A DNA stretch of 64,000 nt from Pontixanthobacter aquaemixtae (GCF_009827395.1 NZ_WTYX01000001.1:1847833-1911832); one strand, 5' to 3'. Shown: positions 26,693 to 36,467, numbered from the stretch's first letter. Numbers and translations are program-made. Notes: generated from the letters alone by a model not told the origin.

Positions 26693-28249
26693 ATGTCCCA
26701 ACGAACAATCCAAAGAAGAAAGTTGATACCCAGCGTGCAGGAAACCGGAACATTCGATCTGTTGGTTATCGGCGGCGGTATCAATGGCGCAGGCATTGCC
26801 CGCGATGCTGCGGGGCGCGGAGCGAAGGTGCTGCTGTGCGAGAAAGACGATCTTGCCAGCCATACCTCTTCCGCCAGCACCAAGCTGGTCCATGGCGGGC
26901 TGCGCTATCTGGAACATTACGAATTCCGTCTGGTGCGCGAAAGCCTGATCGAGCGAGAACGGCTGCTCAACATCGCGCCGCACATCATCTGGCCGCTGCG
27001 CTTTGTACTGCCGCATGACAAGGGCCTGCGCCCGGCCTGGCTGCTGCGGCTGGGGCTGTTTCTCTACGACCATATTGGCGGGCGCAAAGAATTGCCGGCG
27101 ACCAGAACAGTTGATCTGCGGGCCAGCCCGCACGCTGACGTGTTAGAGCGCCGATTGGTCAAAGGCTTCGAATATTCGGATTGCTGGGTCGATGATGCGC
27201 GCTTGGTCGCACTCAATGCGATGGATGCGGATGCGCATGGCGCGGATATCAGAACCCGCACCGAATGCGTTGCCCTTGAAAGAGGGGACAAGGTTTGGAC
27301 CGCGACGCTGCGCAATGCGAATAACCAAACCGAACACATCACCGCACGCGCAGTCGTCAACGCCGCAGGTCCGTGGGTCGACAATGTGCTGGGCCGCGCG
27401 ATCCCGGGCAAAGAGCACCAGAACCTTCGCCTCGTGAAAGGCAGCCATCTGGTCTTCCCCAAATTGTTCGATCACGATCAGGCCTATATTTTCCAGAACA
27501 AGGACAACCGGATCGTTTTCGCAATCCCCTATGAGGGCGCATTCACTCTAGTCGGCACAACCGATCAGGCTTTCGATGGCGATGCCAATGTGATTGAAAT
27601 CTCTGACGAAGAATCCGCCTATATCTGCGACGCGATCAACGAATATCTGGACAAGGATGTCACCCCGTCCGACGCGGTGTGGAGCTATGCCGGCGTCCGC
27701 CCGCTGTATGATGACAATTCGCGCAACAATTCGACCGTTACGCGTGACTATGTGTTCGAGCTGGACAGTCCCGGCGATGCACCGCCGATTTTGTCAATCT
27801 TTGGCGGCAAGATCACCACGTACCGCAAGCTGGCGGAACATGCGCTTCAAAAACTAGCGATGCCGTGGCTCGATCCGCAGCAGACGTGGACTGCGAGCAA
27901 AGCTCTGCCCGGCGGCGATTTGCCCGGGGCCAATTTCGCACGGTTCCTCGCCGCGATGGAAGAACAATACGCATGGATGGACAGCGGCGTATTGCGGCGG
28001 CTTTGCCGTGCATACGGATCGCGCGTCCCGCTGGTGACTGGCGATGCCCGGTCATGGGCGGACATGGGACAGGACTTTGGCGGCGGTCTGACCGAACGCG
28101 AAGCCGAATATCTGATCGCGCATGAATTCGCCCAATCCGCCGAAGACATATTGTGGCGGCGGAGTAAGTTGGGCCTGCATATGTCGGGCAAAGAGCGCGA
28201 GGGATTGCAACGCTGGTTCGCAAAGCGCGAAGCTGTCCCAACCCAATAA
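26693..28249 (+). CDS. glpD: Aerobic glycerol-3-phosphate dehydrogenase
   Basis: About 518 aa from the ATG at 26693; TTG at 26723 (after AAAGAAGAA) and GTG at 26735 are shorter alternatives that begin closer to the FAD site. The FAD-binding segment is DLLVIGGGINGAGIARDAAG, followed by SSASTKLVHGGLRYLE, a GlpD signature, and a C-terminal FGGKITTYRKLAEHAL. The membrane-associated enzyme oxidises sn-glycerol-3-phosphate to dihydroxyacetone phosphate and passes electrons to quinone. No glpF or glpK adjoins, so it may mainly serve phospholipid turnover. It is divergent from truB. Confidence 0.95.
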   Translation: MSQRTIQRRKLIPSVQETGTFDLLVIGGGINGAGIARDAAGRGAKVLLCEKDDLASHTSSASTKLVHGGLRYLEHYEFRLVRESLIERERLLNIAPHIIWPLRFVLPHDKGLRPAWLLRLGLFLYDHIGGRKELPATRTVDLRASPHADVLERRLVKGFEYSDCWVDDARLVALNAMDADAHGADIRTRTECVALERGDKVWTATLRNANNQTEHITARAVVNAAGPWVDNVLGRAIPGKEHQNLRLVKGSHLVFPKLFDHDQAYIFQNKDNRIVFAIPYEGAFTLVGTTDQAFDGDANVIEISDEESAYICDAINEYLDKDVTPSDAVWSYAGVRPLYDDNSRNNSTVTRDYVFELDSPGDAPPILSIFGGKITTYRKLAEHALQKLAMPWLDPQQTWTASKALPGGDLPGANFARFLAAMEEQYAWMDSGVLRRLCRAYGSRVPLVTGDARSWADMGQDFGGGLTEREAEYLIAHEFAQSAEDILWRRSKLGLHMSGKEREGLQRWFAKREAVPTQ

Positions 28250-28289
28250 CCGCCCGCATAGGCGGTCGGCAGAGTACCCTTCCGGCTAT

Positions 28290-29009
28290 TTAGAGAAGAG
28301 TGGCGGTCCACTCGGCTATCGCGAGATATTTCTCCAACAGCCAGAATGCCGGAACACCAATCGTCCGCTCAAGAACGCGCAGATTGGGCGCGAACCAGGT
28401 GATCGCAACCAGTCCGAAAAACAGCAGCATCCCGTAAGGGCGCAGCTTGGCGTAATAGCCAACCCAGCAGCGCGGCAATGCCCCCTCTACAATATGCGAT
28501 CCGTCAAAGGGCGGAATCGGCAGCATATTGAAAACCGCCAGAAAGACATTGATCAGGACGAAGTAATACAGGGCCGATGCAATCGGCGCGAACGCATTGG
28601 CCGCGTCGGCAATCATCGGCATTCCCGTGTCGCCAACAATCATCTGCGCCCCGACCGGCAAGGCAAATCCCAGCGCCAAGGCACCAAAGAGCGCCAGTGC
28701 AATGTTCATCCCCGGCCCTGCAGCGGCGACCGCCATCATCCCGAAGCGCGGATTGTTGAGCCGCTGCTTGATCACCGGAACGGGCTTCGCCCAGCCGAAC
28801 ACCGGCGCGCCCATCACCGCCAGCATCCCCGGCACCAGCAGTGTTCCCACAGGATCGACATGGCGGATCGGGTTGAAGCTGAGCCGGTTGCGTTCTTTTG
28901 CGGTCGGATCGCCCAGCATCAGCGCAACGCGCCCGTGTGCGACCTCGTGAAAGACAATGGCGATGACCAATGCCGGCGCGAGCAGCAGAATGAGTGTGAG
29001 CGTGTCCAT
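28290..29009 (-). CDS. Site-2 protease family (M50) integral membrane metalloprotease
   Basis: 239 aa with about six membrane segments. The zinc motif HEVAH is at residues 21-25 in the first segment, and the second site is NMLPIPPFDGSHI. Without PDZ or CBS domains this is the small rhomboid-like M50 form (YwhC/FpvI-protease-like) of unknown substrate, expected to cut proteins within the membrane. It is convergent with glpD and lies 24 bases after tdk on the same strand, so the two may be co-transcribed. Confidence 0.9.
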   Translation of the reverse strand: MDTLTLILLLAPALVIAIVFHEVAHGRVALMLGDPTAKERNRLSFNPIRHVDPVGTLLVPGMLAVMGAPVFGWAKPVPVIKQRLNNPRFGMMAVAAAGPGMNIALALFGALALGFALPVGAQMIVGDTGMPMIADAANAFAPIASALYYFVLINVFLAVFNMLPIPPFDGSHIVEGALPRCWVGYYAKLRPYGMLLFFGLVAITWFAPNLRVLERTIGVPAFWLLEKYLAIAEWTATLL

Positions 29010-29033
29010 CAGCTCAAGATAGGTATCGCGCCG

Positions 29034-29612
29034 TTACTGCGCCAGTGCCTCGCTGAAATGCTTGCGGCACAGCGCGACATAGCGGTCGTTCCCGCCGATT
29101 TCGGTCTGTTCGCCCGCTTTGACCGCTGCGCCGCTTTCATCGACGCGCAAATTCATGCTCGCTTTCTTGCCGCAGTGGCACACCGCCTTGAGTTCCACCA
29201 GCGAGTCCGCAATGCCCAGCAATGCGGCAGAGCCAGGAAACAGCTCTCCCTGAAAATCGGTTCTGAGGCCGTAGCACAGCACCGGAATGCCCGCCTCATC
29301 AGCCAGCCGCGCGCATTGCCAAACCTGCTGCTTGGAGAGAAATTGCGCCTCGTCTATCAGCACGCAATCGATCGGTTCCACCGCATGCGAGGCGCCAACC
29401 TGTTCCCACAAATCGGTGCCTTCCTCGTATCGATGCGCCTCTGCGCCCAGTCCGATCCGGCTTTCAATCGCCTTGTCTTCCGATCGATCATCGAGCTTTG
29501 CGGTCCACAACATGGTGTGCATTCCGCGCTCTCGATAGTTGAAATCGGCCTGCAAAAGCGTGGTTGATTTGCCCGCGTTCATTGACGCGTAATAGAAATA
29601 CAGCTTAGCCAT
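29034..29612 (-). CDS. tdk: Thymidine kinase
   Basis: 192 aa. The P-loop is SMNAGKSTTLL (residues 10-20), the Asp of the Walker B region is in CVLIDEAQFLSK, and the lasso region holds zinc ligands in CHCGKKAS and CRKHF. It phosphorylates thymidine for salvage into dTTP. The start at 29612 is divergent from the AbgT-type carrier across 62 bases. Confidence 0.96.
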   Translation of the reverse strand: MAKLYFYYASMNAGKSTTLLQADFNYRERGMHTMLWTAKLDDRSEDKAIESRIGLGAEAHRYEEGTDLWEQVGASHAVEPIDCVLIDEAQFLSKQQVWQCARLADEAGIPVLCYGLRTDFQGELFPGSAALLGIADSLVELKAVCHCGKKASMNLRVDESGAAVKAGEQTEIGGNDRYVALCRKHFSEALAQ

Positions 29613-29674
29613 AGCGCGTGTCTAAACGCATAAAGCCGCCAGATGAAAGAGCGGTAAGCCAAGAGGGTGTGTAA

Positions 29675-31312
29675 ATGAGCGAAGCAGCCGCCGCGAGCGA
29701 AACGCAACAGGGTATTCTGGGCTGGGTTGAGAGAACGGGCAACAAGCTGCCTGATCCGGTTTTCCTGTTTTTCTATCTTATCATCGCGCTGGTCGCGATA
29801 TCGGTTGTTGCATCGCTGCTTGGTGTGTCGGCGCTCCACCCGACAGAGACCGACGAAGCAACCGGCGGCGCATTGCGGATCGAGGCGGTCAGCTTGCTCG
29901 CTGCGGAGAATATCCAACGGCTCTGGGTCGAAATGCCCAAGACTTTCACGCACTTCCATCCGCTTGGCTATGTTCTGGTTGTGATGCTCGGCGCGGGCGT
30001 GGCGGAGCGATCGGGCTTCTTTGCTGCGGGTATGGCCAAAGCGGTCAAAGCTGCTCCAAAAGCGCTGCTGACGCCGGTTGTCGCGCTGGTCGCCATGCTT
30101 GGCAACCACGCAGCAGATGCGGGCTACGTGGTGCTGATCCCGCTTGCGGGCATTCTCTTCGCAGCCGCCGGACGCCATCCGCTTGCCGGGATTGCTGCAG
30201 CTTTCGCGGGCGTTTCGGGCGGATTTTCTGCGAATATTTCCCCCGGGCAGCTCGATGCATTGCTGTTCGGGATTACCGAAGAGGCAGTCAGCGCCAGTTC
30301 GCTTGACCCTGCATGGACCGCCAATATTGCAGGCAATTGGTACTTTATCAGCGCCATGACATTCCTGTTCTTGCCGATCATCTGGTACGTGACCGACAAA
30401 GTCATCGAACCGCGCCTGGGCGAATGGACGGGCGGCGCCTCTGCCGGTGCGAGCGATGACGGGACAAGCCCCGATCCAACCGCCGAAACCGGCGAACTTG
30501 CCACCAAGGGTCTGCGCCACGCCGGTCTTGCGGCCTTGTTCGTGGTCGCGCTGTGGGTGCTGATGGTGTTTGCGCCGGGTACACCGCTGATCGATGAAGC
30601 CGCCTGTCTGACCGAGGAAGGCGCCCCGATCGTGGATTGTTCGATCCACAGCGAATTGCGCCCGCTTTACCAATCGCTGGTGGCGGCATTCTTCCTGCTG
30701 TTCCTCCTCGCGGGCTGGGCCTATGGCCGCGCGACCGGCGCGATCAAGAACCATCGCGATCTGGTCGCCATGATGACCGAATCGATGAAGGATATGGGCT
30801 ACTATCTGGTGCTCGCCTTTGCCGCCGCGCATTTCGTGGCAATGTTCAACTGGTCGAACCTCGGTCTGATTTCGGCGGTGCACGGCGCGGCGGGGATCCA
30901 GTCAACCGGATTGCCATTGCCGCTGGTTCTTGGCCTGATGGTTCTGTTCGCTGCACTGCTCAACCTGTTCGTTGGCTCCGCCAGTGCGAAATGGGCTTTG
31001 CTGGCACCGATCCTTGTGCCCATGCTGATGCTGCTGGGAATCAGCCCCGAAGGCGCAACCGCGGCCTATCGCGTGGGTGACAGCGCGACCAATATCATCA
31101 CCCCGCTGATGGTATATTTCCCGCTGATCCTGATTTTCGCGCAGCGCTGGAAAAAGGATTTCGGGCTGGGAAGCCTGACCGCGATGATGCTGCCCTATTC
31201 GGTATGGCTGCTGATCTCTGGCACGGTGCTGATCGTGGTCTGGTTCTATCTCGGCATTCCGCTGGGGCCCGATGCGCCGGTTGGTTACACGCTGCCCGGA
31301 TCTGCCGGTTAG
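29675..31312 (+). CDS. AbgT-family transporter
   Basis: 545 aa with about 11-12 membrane segments. It begins with the family pattern GWVERTGNKLPDPVFLFFYL, contains MLGNHAADAGYVVLIPLAG and GGFSANISPGQLDALL, and ends with RVGDSATNIITPLMVYFPL. Founding member AbgT imports p-aminobenzoyl-glutamate; other members export sulfonamides and para-aminobenzoate using the proton gradient. Substrate direction here cannot be told. Leader AGAGGGTGTGT precedes the ATG. Confidence 0.92.
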   Translation: MSEAAAASETQQGILGWVERTGNKLPDPVFLFFYLIIALVAISVVASLLGVSALHPTETDEATGGALRIEAVSLLAAENIQRLWVEMPKTFTHFHPLGYVLVVMLGAGVAERSGFFAAGMAKAVKAAPKALLTPVVALVAMLGNHAADAGYVVLIPLAGILFAAAGRHPLAGIAAAFAGVSGGFSANISPGQLDALLFGITEEAVSASSLDPAWTANIAGNWYFISAMTFLFLPIIWYVTDKVIEPRLGEWTGGASAGASDDGTSPDPTAETGELATKGLRHAGLAALFVVALWVLMVFAPGTPLIDEAACLTEEGAPIVDCSIHSELRPLYQSLVAAFFLLFLLAGWAYGRATGAIKNHRDLVAMMTESMKDMGYYLVLAFAAAHFVAMFNWSNLGLISAVHGAAGIQSTGLPLPLVLGLMVLFAALLNLFVGSASAKWALLAPILVPMLMLLGISPEGATAAYRVGDSATNIITPLMVYFPLILIFAQRWKKDFGLGSLTAMMLPYSVWLLISGTVLIVVWFYLGIPLGPDAPVGYTLPGSAG

Positions 31313-31392
31313 AGGTCTGCTCGCAGGCGATTTGCCAGCACCCGCCCGCCCGGTGTAGAATCTGAATTCGGCTCAAGGGAGCTTAACGCGCC

Positions 31393-31433
31393 GCGAGGTG
31401 GGGACCGAGCGGCAAGCGTAGCTCCCCACTCGC
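31393..31433. repeat. Inverted repeat between the AbgT gene and the YceI gene
   Basis: GCGAGGTGGGGA (31393-31404) and TCCCCACTCGC (31423-31433) pair apart from one extra base. There is no U-tract, so it looks more like a small dispersed palindrome than a terminator. Confidence 0.5.
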
Positions 31434-31463
31434 AATCCGGGTGAGCCGGGACAGGGGGGATTT

Positions 31464-32030
31464 ATGATGCGAGCCGTTGCAGCAGCTATAATGCCGCTGA
31501 TGCTGGCTGCCGCAGCGCCGGCAGCATCGACTTACACAATCGATACCGCGCATAGCGATGTCACCGCACGCGTTGCGGTGATGGGCGTATCGAGCAGGAC
31601 CGCGCGCTTCCCGCACATTTCGGGCACGGTGCGGCTGCCGGGCGGACAAGCGGACCGGATGTCGCTTGATGTAGCCATCGACGCGCGGACACTGACCGCG
31701 GCGGATGAATCGATCCGCAAACGGCTCAAAGGTCAGCAATATTTCTGGGTGGAGAAATATCCCACCATTCGTTTCACCAGCACCAGCCTGACGCTGTCAG
31801 GAGCACGAAGCGGGATAATTTCGGGCAGGCTGACCGCGCGAGGCGTCACCAAACCCGTCAAGCTAACGGTGACATTTGACAAACCGCCCGCTTCGCTCAA
31901 GCCGGGCGAAACGCTGACCATTGACGGTCAAACGAAGATCAATCGCCGCCATTTCGGGATGACCGCGCATTCGGTCGTCGTTGGCAAACATGTCACGATC
32001 AAATTGAAAGCCCGGCTGAAACCGGCCTGA
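31464..32030 (+). CDS. YceI-family periplasmic protein
   Basis: 188 aa with signal peptide ending AAPAAST. The lipocalin-like YceI domain shows YTIDTAHSDVTARVAV, VAIDARTLTAADESIRKRL, then GQQYFWVEKYPTIRF-like and KPVKLTVTF. The family binds polyisoprenoids in a beta-barrel; exact role uncertain. Strong leader ACAGGGGGG. It is convergent with rbfA, with only four bases between the stops. Confidence 0.92.
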   Translation: MMRAVAAAIMPLMLAAAAPAASTYTIDTAHSDVTARVAVMGVSSRTARFPHISGTVRLPGGQADRMSLDVAIDARTLTAADESIRKRLKGQQYFWVEKYPTIRFTSTSLTLSGARSGIISGRLTARGVTKPVKLTVTFDKPPASLKPGETLTIDGQTKINRRHFGMTAHSVVVGKHVTIKLKARLKPA

Positions 32031-32034
32031 CATT

Positions 32035-32427
32035 TTAGCTGTCCAGATCGCGGACCACTTTGGGATCGTTCAGCAATTGGTCGATCCGGCTGGCTTCATC
32101 AAAGCTTTCATCCGGCTGAAAATTCAGCTTCGGCGCAAATTTCAGCCCCAGCCGTTTTGCCACTTCGCGTTGAAAGAATGCGGTGTTGGTGCGCAGCGCC
32201 TTGAGCACCACCTCCTCATCCTCTCCCATCAGCGGTTTCACATAGACTTTGGCATTGCGCAGGTCGGGCGTCATGCGCACTTCGGTCACGCTAACGCTGG
32301 TTGCGCGCAGCACGTCATCATGCGCTTCCCCGCGCGCCAGCAATTCGGACAGGATATGGCGCACCCGCTCCCCCACTTTCAGGACGCGGACCGATTGCTG
32401 CTCTTTGGTCGACTGGTTTCTACTCAT
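32035..32427 (-). CDS. rbfA: Ribosome-binding factor A
   Basis: 130 aa. The KH-like fold is recognised from [34 protein letters not shown] and [18 protein letters not shown]. RbfA matures the 16S rRNA 5' end and helps in cold shock. Its start overlaps by four bases (ATGA) the stop of the DUF1697 gene, so it is translated from the same mRNA as the preceding thioesterase genes. Confidence 0.97.
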   Translation of the reverse strand: MSRNQSTKEQQSVRVLKVGERVRHILSELLARGEAHDDVLRATSVSVTEVRMTPDLRNAKVYVKPLMGEDEEVVLKALRTNTAFFQREVAKRLGLKFAPKLNFQPDESFDEASRIDQLLNDPKVVRDLDS

Positions 32428-32993
32428 GATTCCTGGCTATCGAGCTCGTCCATCTTTGCAAGGATGCGCTTCATGCTCCTTATATTGCGCGCGGTGCCGC
32501 GGATTCCAAGGCGGCGTGTAATAAAATCGCCGGTCAGCTTGGAAGGCCCCGCCCCTTCGACATAATCGATGTGCAGCGCCTTCGTGCCGCCCGCAATACG
32601 TTCAGGGCCGCGCCCCTCATGATCGATTTGCAGCGCTTTGATCTGGGTCGGACCGGGCTGATCCAGGAAGAACATCGTATGGACGAACTTCTCCTCGCCA
32701 GCGTCGGGGCCGTGGGCAAAGGGGTTTTCGGCAATCGCCGCGGCGAGCTCGCTACGCGTCATCACCACAACTTCGCTATCGATGTCGAATTCTTCGCGGA
32801 CGATCCACGCAATCTTTTCCGCCAGCCCTTCCGACGGCATGTCTTCATGCAAGAACAGCACGTTCCTGCTGGCTGCAACGGTCTCTATATCTTCGAACTC
32901 TTCGCGCTCCAATGCATAGCGCAGATCGACCATTTTCAACCGGTTGCTGCCGACATTGATGCTGCCGAGCAAAGCGACGAAGCGCGCGTTCAT
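32424..32993 (-). CDS. DUF1697 protein
   Basis: 189 aa. It matches DUF1697 by [33 protein letters not shown] (usually TYIQSGNVVF) and the C-terminal [20 protein letters not shown]. Function is unknown in all bacteria. It overlaps by four bases both the upstream thioesterase and the downstream rbfA, so its level is tied to ribosome-maturation genes. Confidence 0.88.
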   Translation of the reverse strand: MNARFVALLGSINVGSNRLKMVDLRYALEREEFEDIETVAASRNVLFLHEDMPSEGLAEKIAWIVREEFDIDSEVVVMTRSELAAAIAENPFAHGPDAGEEKFVHTMFFLDQPGPTQIKALQIDHEGRGPERIAGGTKALHIDYVEGAGPSKLTGDFITRRLGIRGTARNIRSMKRILAKMDELDSQES

Positions 32994-33403
32994 TCCGGAT
33001 CCAGGCCGGGATTTGGCGTGGGGATACAGGTGGACGTGGCGCGCGCCAGAACGGTGCCGTCGCAGTCTTTCAATTCGGCGGCAAGGAATACCACACGCTT
33101 GCCCGCCTTGATCACGCTGCCGGTTGCGACAAGCGGCCCCTGCCGGACTGGCCGGAGCAGCGAGAAATTGACATCGAGCATCAGCGGCGAATGGCTGCCG
33201 CCGGTGGAGTGGGTATAGGCCCAGCCCATCGCTTCATCGAGAAACCCGGCGACCAGCCCGCCCTGAACGCTGCCGCGCGGCGTGATGAAACTTTCCGGCG
33301 CGGTGAAATTCATCGTGATGGTCTGCGTGTCCTGATCGAAAGACACAAATTCGGCGCCCATAAGTTGCGCATGCGGCCATGCTTTCGTTTTGAAACCGCT
33401 CAC
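32990..33403 (-). CDS. PaaI-type hotdog thioesterase (second of a pair)
   Basis: 137 aa. Hotdog fold with the PaaI-like core PRGSVQGGLVAGFLDEAMGW (catalytic region), preceded by AQLMGAEFVSFDQDT. It should hydrolyse an acyl-CoA; substrate unknown. It is a clear paralogue of the next gene upstream, sharing LMG-EFVSFD, PRG-VQGGL and LARATST. Start and stop overlap its neighbours by ATGA. Confidence 0.88.
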   Translation of the reverse strand: MSGFKTKAWPHAQLMGAEFVSFDQDTQTITMNFTAPESFITPRGSVQGGLVAGFLDEAMGWAYTHSTGGSHSPLMLDVNFSLLRPVRQGPLVATGSVIKAGKRVVFLAAELKDCDGTVLARATSTCIPTPNPGLDPE

Positions 33404-33837
33404 GAACCCTCTCCCGATTCCGGCGCGCCCGGAACCTCTGTGGGCATCGCGGTGGAGGTTGCCCGGGCAAGCAATTTGCCATCCTTATCGCGCAATTCGC
33501 CTTCGAGGAATGCGATCCTCCGGCCCAAACGCACCACGCGGCCGGTGGCCGTGATGGTTTCCAGCGGTACCATCCCGACAAAGCTCATATTGAGATCGAG
33601 ATTGAGCGGCAGCAATTTGCCATCGGTTGCGGCGAGCAGCGCCGTGCCCATCACCTCGTCGAGAAACCCGCCAATCAACCCGCCCTGCACCGCACCGCGT
33701 GGCGATGCGAAGGAAGGCGGCGGGGTGTAGCGGACGGTGGCCGTCGCGGTTTCCTCGTCAAAGGACACGAACTCCGACCCCATTAGCTCTGCGGAGGGGG
33801 AGCGGCGTTTGGTGAAGATGGGCGGGTTGCTCGACAT
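33400..33837 (-). CDS. PaaI-type hotdog thioesterase (first of a pair)
   Basis: 145 aa from the ATG at 33837 (MSSNPPIFTKRRS); the open frame reaches 33891 but without benefit to the domain. The hotdog core is PRGAVQGGLIGGFLDEVMG, with LMGSEFVSFDEET before and LLARATSTAMPT after. It and the following gene arose by tandem duplication. It begins 104 bases after the infB stop, in the middle of the classical nusA-infB-rbfA operon. Confidence 0.88.
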   Translation of the reverse strand: MSSNPPIFTKRRSPSAELMGSEFVSFDEETATATVRYTPPPSFASPRGAVQGGLIGGFLDEVMGTALLAATDGKLLPLNLDLNMSFVGMVPLETITATGRVVRLGRRIAFLEGELRDKDGKLLARATSTAMPTEVPGAPESGEGS

Positions 33838-33940
33838 GATGGCCTGATCCTGCGTGGTGGCGAGTCCATAGACGGGCCTTGAACCCGCCAAACAATCGAT
33901 CAGGACCGACTGCCCTCGCCGACCGAGTCAGGACCCACAA

Positions 33941-36442
33941 TCACAATACCCGCTCTTTCTCCTCGATCTCGAAGACCTCAAGCTGATCGCCCGGTTGGAC
34001 ATCGTTGGTGTCTTCCAGAACCACGCCGCATTCGAGGCCGGTGCGGACTTCGTCGACATCGTCCTTGAAGCGCCGCAGCGAGGCGATGGTGGTCGCCGAA
34101 ACGATGACATCGTCGCGCGTAAGGCGGGCATGGAGCCCTTTGCGGATCGCGCCTTCGTTGACGATGAGGCCCGCAGCCTTGTCGCGCTTGCCCGATTTGA
34201 ACACTTCTTTGACCTCTGCGCGGCCAACAACATGTTCGATCTTTTCGGGGCCAAGCTCGCCGGCCATTTCCTTGCCGATTTCGTCGGTCAGGTGATAGAT
34301 CACATCGAAATATTTCATTTCGACATTGTCGCGTTTCACCAGTTCGCGCGCTTTCGGATTGGGGCGCACGTTAAAGCCGATAATCGGCGCGTTGGAAGCC
34401 GCCGCCAGCGTCACGTCGCTCTCGGTAATCGCACCCACGCCTGCATGGAGCACGCGGACCTTGATATCGTCATTGCCGAGATTGTGCAGCGCGGTGGTGA
34501 TCGCTTCCACGCTGCCCTGCACATCGGCTTTCACCAGAACGGGGAATTCGACAACGTCGCTCTTCAGATTGTTGAACATGGTGTCGAAGCTGGTCGGGGC
34601 GAGCGCGGTGCGCTTGGCGGTGGCGCGTTCCTTGCGGAAATCGGCCACTTCGCGCGCGCGCGCTTCGTTTTCGACCACGGTCAATTGGTCGCCAGCGCCG
34701 GGAACGCCGCTAAGGCCGAGAACTTCGACCGGCATTGATGGGCCCGCTTCCTTGATCTGCTTGCCTTGATCATCGACCACCGCACGGACTTTGCCGCTTT
34801 CGGTGCCGACCACAAACACATCGCCGCGTTTCAGCGTGCCGCGCGTTACCAGCACGGTCGCCACGGGGCCGCGGCCCTTGTCGAGCTGCGCCTCGATAAC
34901 GGTTGCATCCGCCGGGCGATCAGGACGCGCTTTCAATTCAAGCAATTCCGCCTGAAGCGAGATTTTCTCGATCAGTTCGTCAAGACCGGTGCCCTTGGTG
35001 GCAGAGATTTCGACATCCTGCACTTCACCCGACAGCGCTTCCACGATCACTTCATGTTCAAGCAAACGTTCGCGCACTTTTTGTGCGTTGGCTTCGGGCT
35101 TGTCGATCTTGTTGATCGCGACGATCATCGGAACGTCCGCCGCCTTGGTGTGCTTAATCGCTTCGATCGTCTGCGGCATAATGCCATCATCCGCGGCGAC
35201 AACCAGCACCACAATATCGGTCACATTGGCACCGCGCTGACGCATTTCGGTAAATGCGGCGTGGCCCGGCGTGTCGAGGAAAGTGATCTTCGACTTGTCC
35301 TTGGTGGTGATCTGGTAGCTGCCGATGTGCTGGGTAATGCCGCCGGCCTCGCCTTTGGTCACATTGGTGCCGCGCAGTGCGTCGAGCAGACTGGTTTTGC
35401 CGTGATCGACATGGCCCATGATCGTCACCACAGGCGGGCGCGGTTTCAGAGTTTCTTCGGGATCGAGATCTTCCTCTACCTTGATGTCCACATCATCCTC
35501 GGAAACACGCTGGATGGTGTGGCCGAATTCTTCGACCAGCAGTTCGGCGGTATCCTGATCAATCGTCTGGTTGACGGTGACCATCATATCCATGTTGAAC
35601 AGGGCTTTGACCAGGTCAGCACCCTTTTCACCCATGCGTTTGGCCAGTTCGCCGACGGTGATCGCTTCTGGAACGATAACGTCGCGCACTTGCTTCTCGC
35701 GCGGTTTGGACGATCCGCCACCCTGTTCGCGGCGTTCTTTTTCACGCGCGCGTTTGAGCGCGGCGAGGCTGCGCGCGCGGCGGCCCTCATCCTCGTTGAG
35801 CGCCTTGGTAACGGTCAGCTTGCCGCTGCGACGCTTGTCTTTGCCGCCACCCTTTGCCGGACGCTTCTCTTCCTTCTTGGGCGGACGTTTGGGCTCTGGC
35901 CGGGCAACCGGCGTAAACTTGCGCGCAGCCGGTGTCGGCGTCGCCGGCGCGGAAGAGGGATTGGCCTCTGCATCAGCCGCTGTGGCGGCTTGCTGCGCCT
36001 CTTCTTCGGCCGCTTTCTTGGCGGCTGCTTCAGCCTCGGCTTCGGCTTTCTTGTTGTCTTCCTGCGCCTGTTTTTCTTTTTCTACAGCCTCTTTCTTCTG
36101 CTCCGCATCGCGGCGGTTGGCATCTTCTGCGAGGCGCAGGCGCTCTTCCTCGGCCTCGCGCTGGAGGCGGGCAACGCGTTCTTGCGGCGTCTCGCCGGGC
36201 GCCGCAGCGGGCTTCTTGGCCACAGGTTCTTCCGCTGGTGGCGGAGGCGGTGGTGGGGGTGGCGGAGGGGGCGGTGGAGGTGTCTCACCCGGCCTAACGA
36301 GCTTGCGCTTACGCTTCACCTCAACCGCGACCTTATTGGTCCGGCCATGGCTGAAAGTCTGTTTGACTTCACCGCCATCAACCGGCCGCTTCAAGCCCAG
36401 GGGCTTGCGGGTCCGTGCAGGTTTTTTATCTTCATCAGACAT
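33941..36442 (-). CDS. infB: Translation initiation factor IF-2
   Basis: 833 aa. A long basic/acidic N-terminal region contains 15 consecutive prolines (residues 55-69, DNA 36236-36280) and an Ala/Glu-rich coiled region. The IF2 N-domain motif VPEAITVGELAKRMGEKGAD follows, then the G domain: G1 GHVDHGKTSLLD, G3 DTPGHAAFTEMR, G4 NKIDKP. The C-terminal domains bind initiator tRNA. It delivers fMet-tRNA to the 30S subunit. It lies 25 bases after ylxR. Confidence 0.99.
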   Translation of the reverse strand: MSDEDKKPARTRKPLGLKRPVDGGEVKQTFSHGRTNKVAVEVKRKRKLVRPGETPPPPPPPPPPPPPPPAEEPVAKKPAAAPGETPQERVARLQREAEEERLRLAEDANRRDAEQKKEAVEKEKQAQEDNKKAEAEAEAAAKKAAEEEAQQAATAADAEANPSSAPATPTPAARKFTPVARPEPKRPPKKEEKRPAKGGGKDKRRSGKLTVTKALNEDEGRRARSLAALKRAREKERREQGGGSSKPREKQVRDVIVPEAITVGELAKRMGEKGADLVKALFNMDMMVTVNQTIDQDTAELLVEEFGHTIQRVSEDDVDIKVEEDLDPEETLKPRPPVVTIMGHVDHGKTSLLDALRGTNVTKGEAGGITQHIGSYQITTKDKSKITFLDTPGHAAFTEMRQRGANVTDIVVLVVAADDGIMPQTIEAIKHTKAADVPMIVAINKIDKPEANAQKVRERLLEHEVIVEALSGEVQDVEISATKGTGLDELIEKISLQAELLELKARPDRPADATVIEAQLDKGRGPVATVLVTRGTLKRGDVFVVGTESGKVRAVVDDQGKQIKEAGPSMPVEVLGLSGVPGAGDQLTVVENEARAREVADFRKERATAKRTALAPTSFDTMFNNLKSDVVEFPVLVKADVQGSVEAITTALHNLGNDDIKVRVLHAGVGAITESDVTLAAASNAPIIGFNVRPNPKARELVKRDNVEMKYFDVIYHLTDEIGKEMAGELGPEKIEHVVGRAEVKEVFKSGKRDKAAGLIVNEGAIRKGLHARLTRDDVIVSATTIASLRRFKDDVDEVRTGLECGVVLEDTNDVQPGDQLEVFEIEEKERVL

Positions 36443-36467
36443 ATAGCTCGTCTCTATCCTTCAAAAC

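Noticed and set aside
28253..28268. Hairpin CCGCC/GGCGG between glpD and the M50 gene
   Set aside because: Five-base stem without U-tract; too weak to call.
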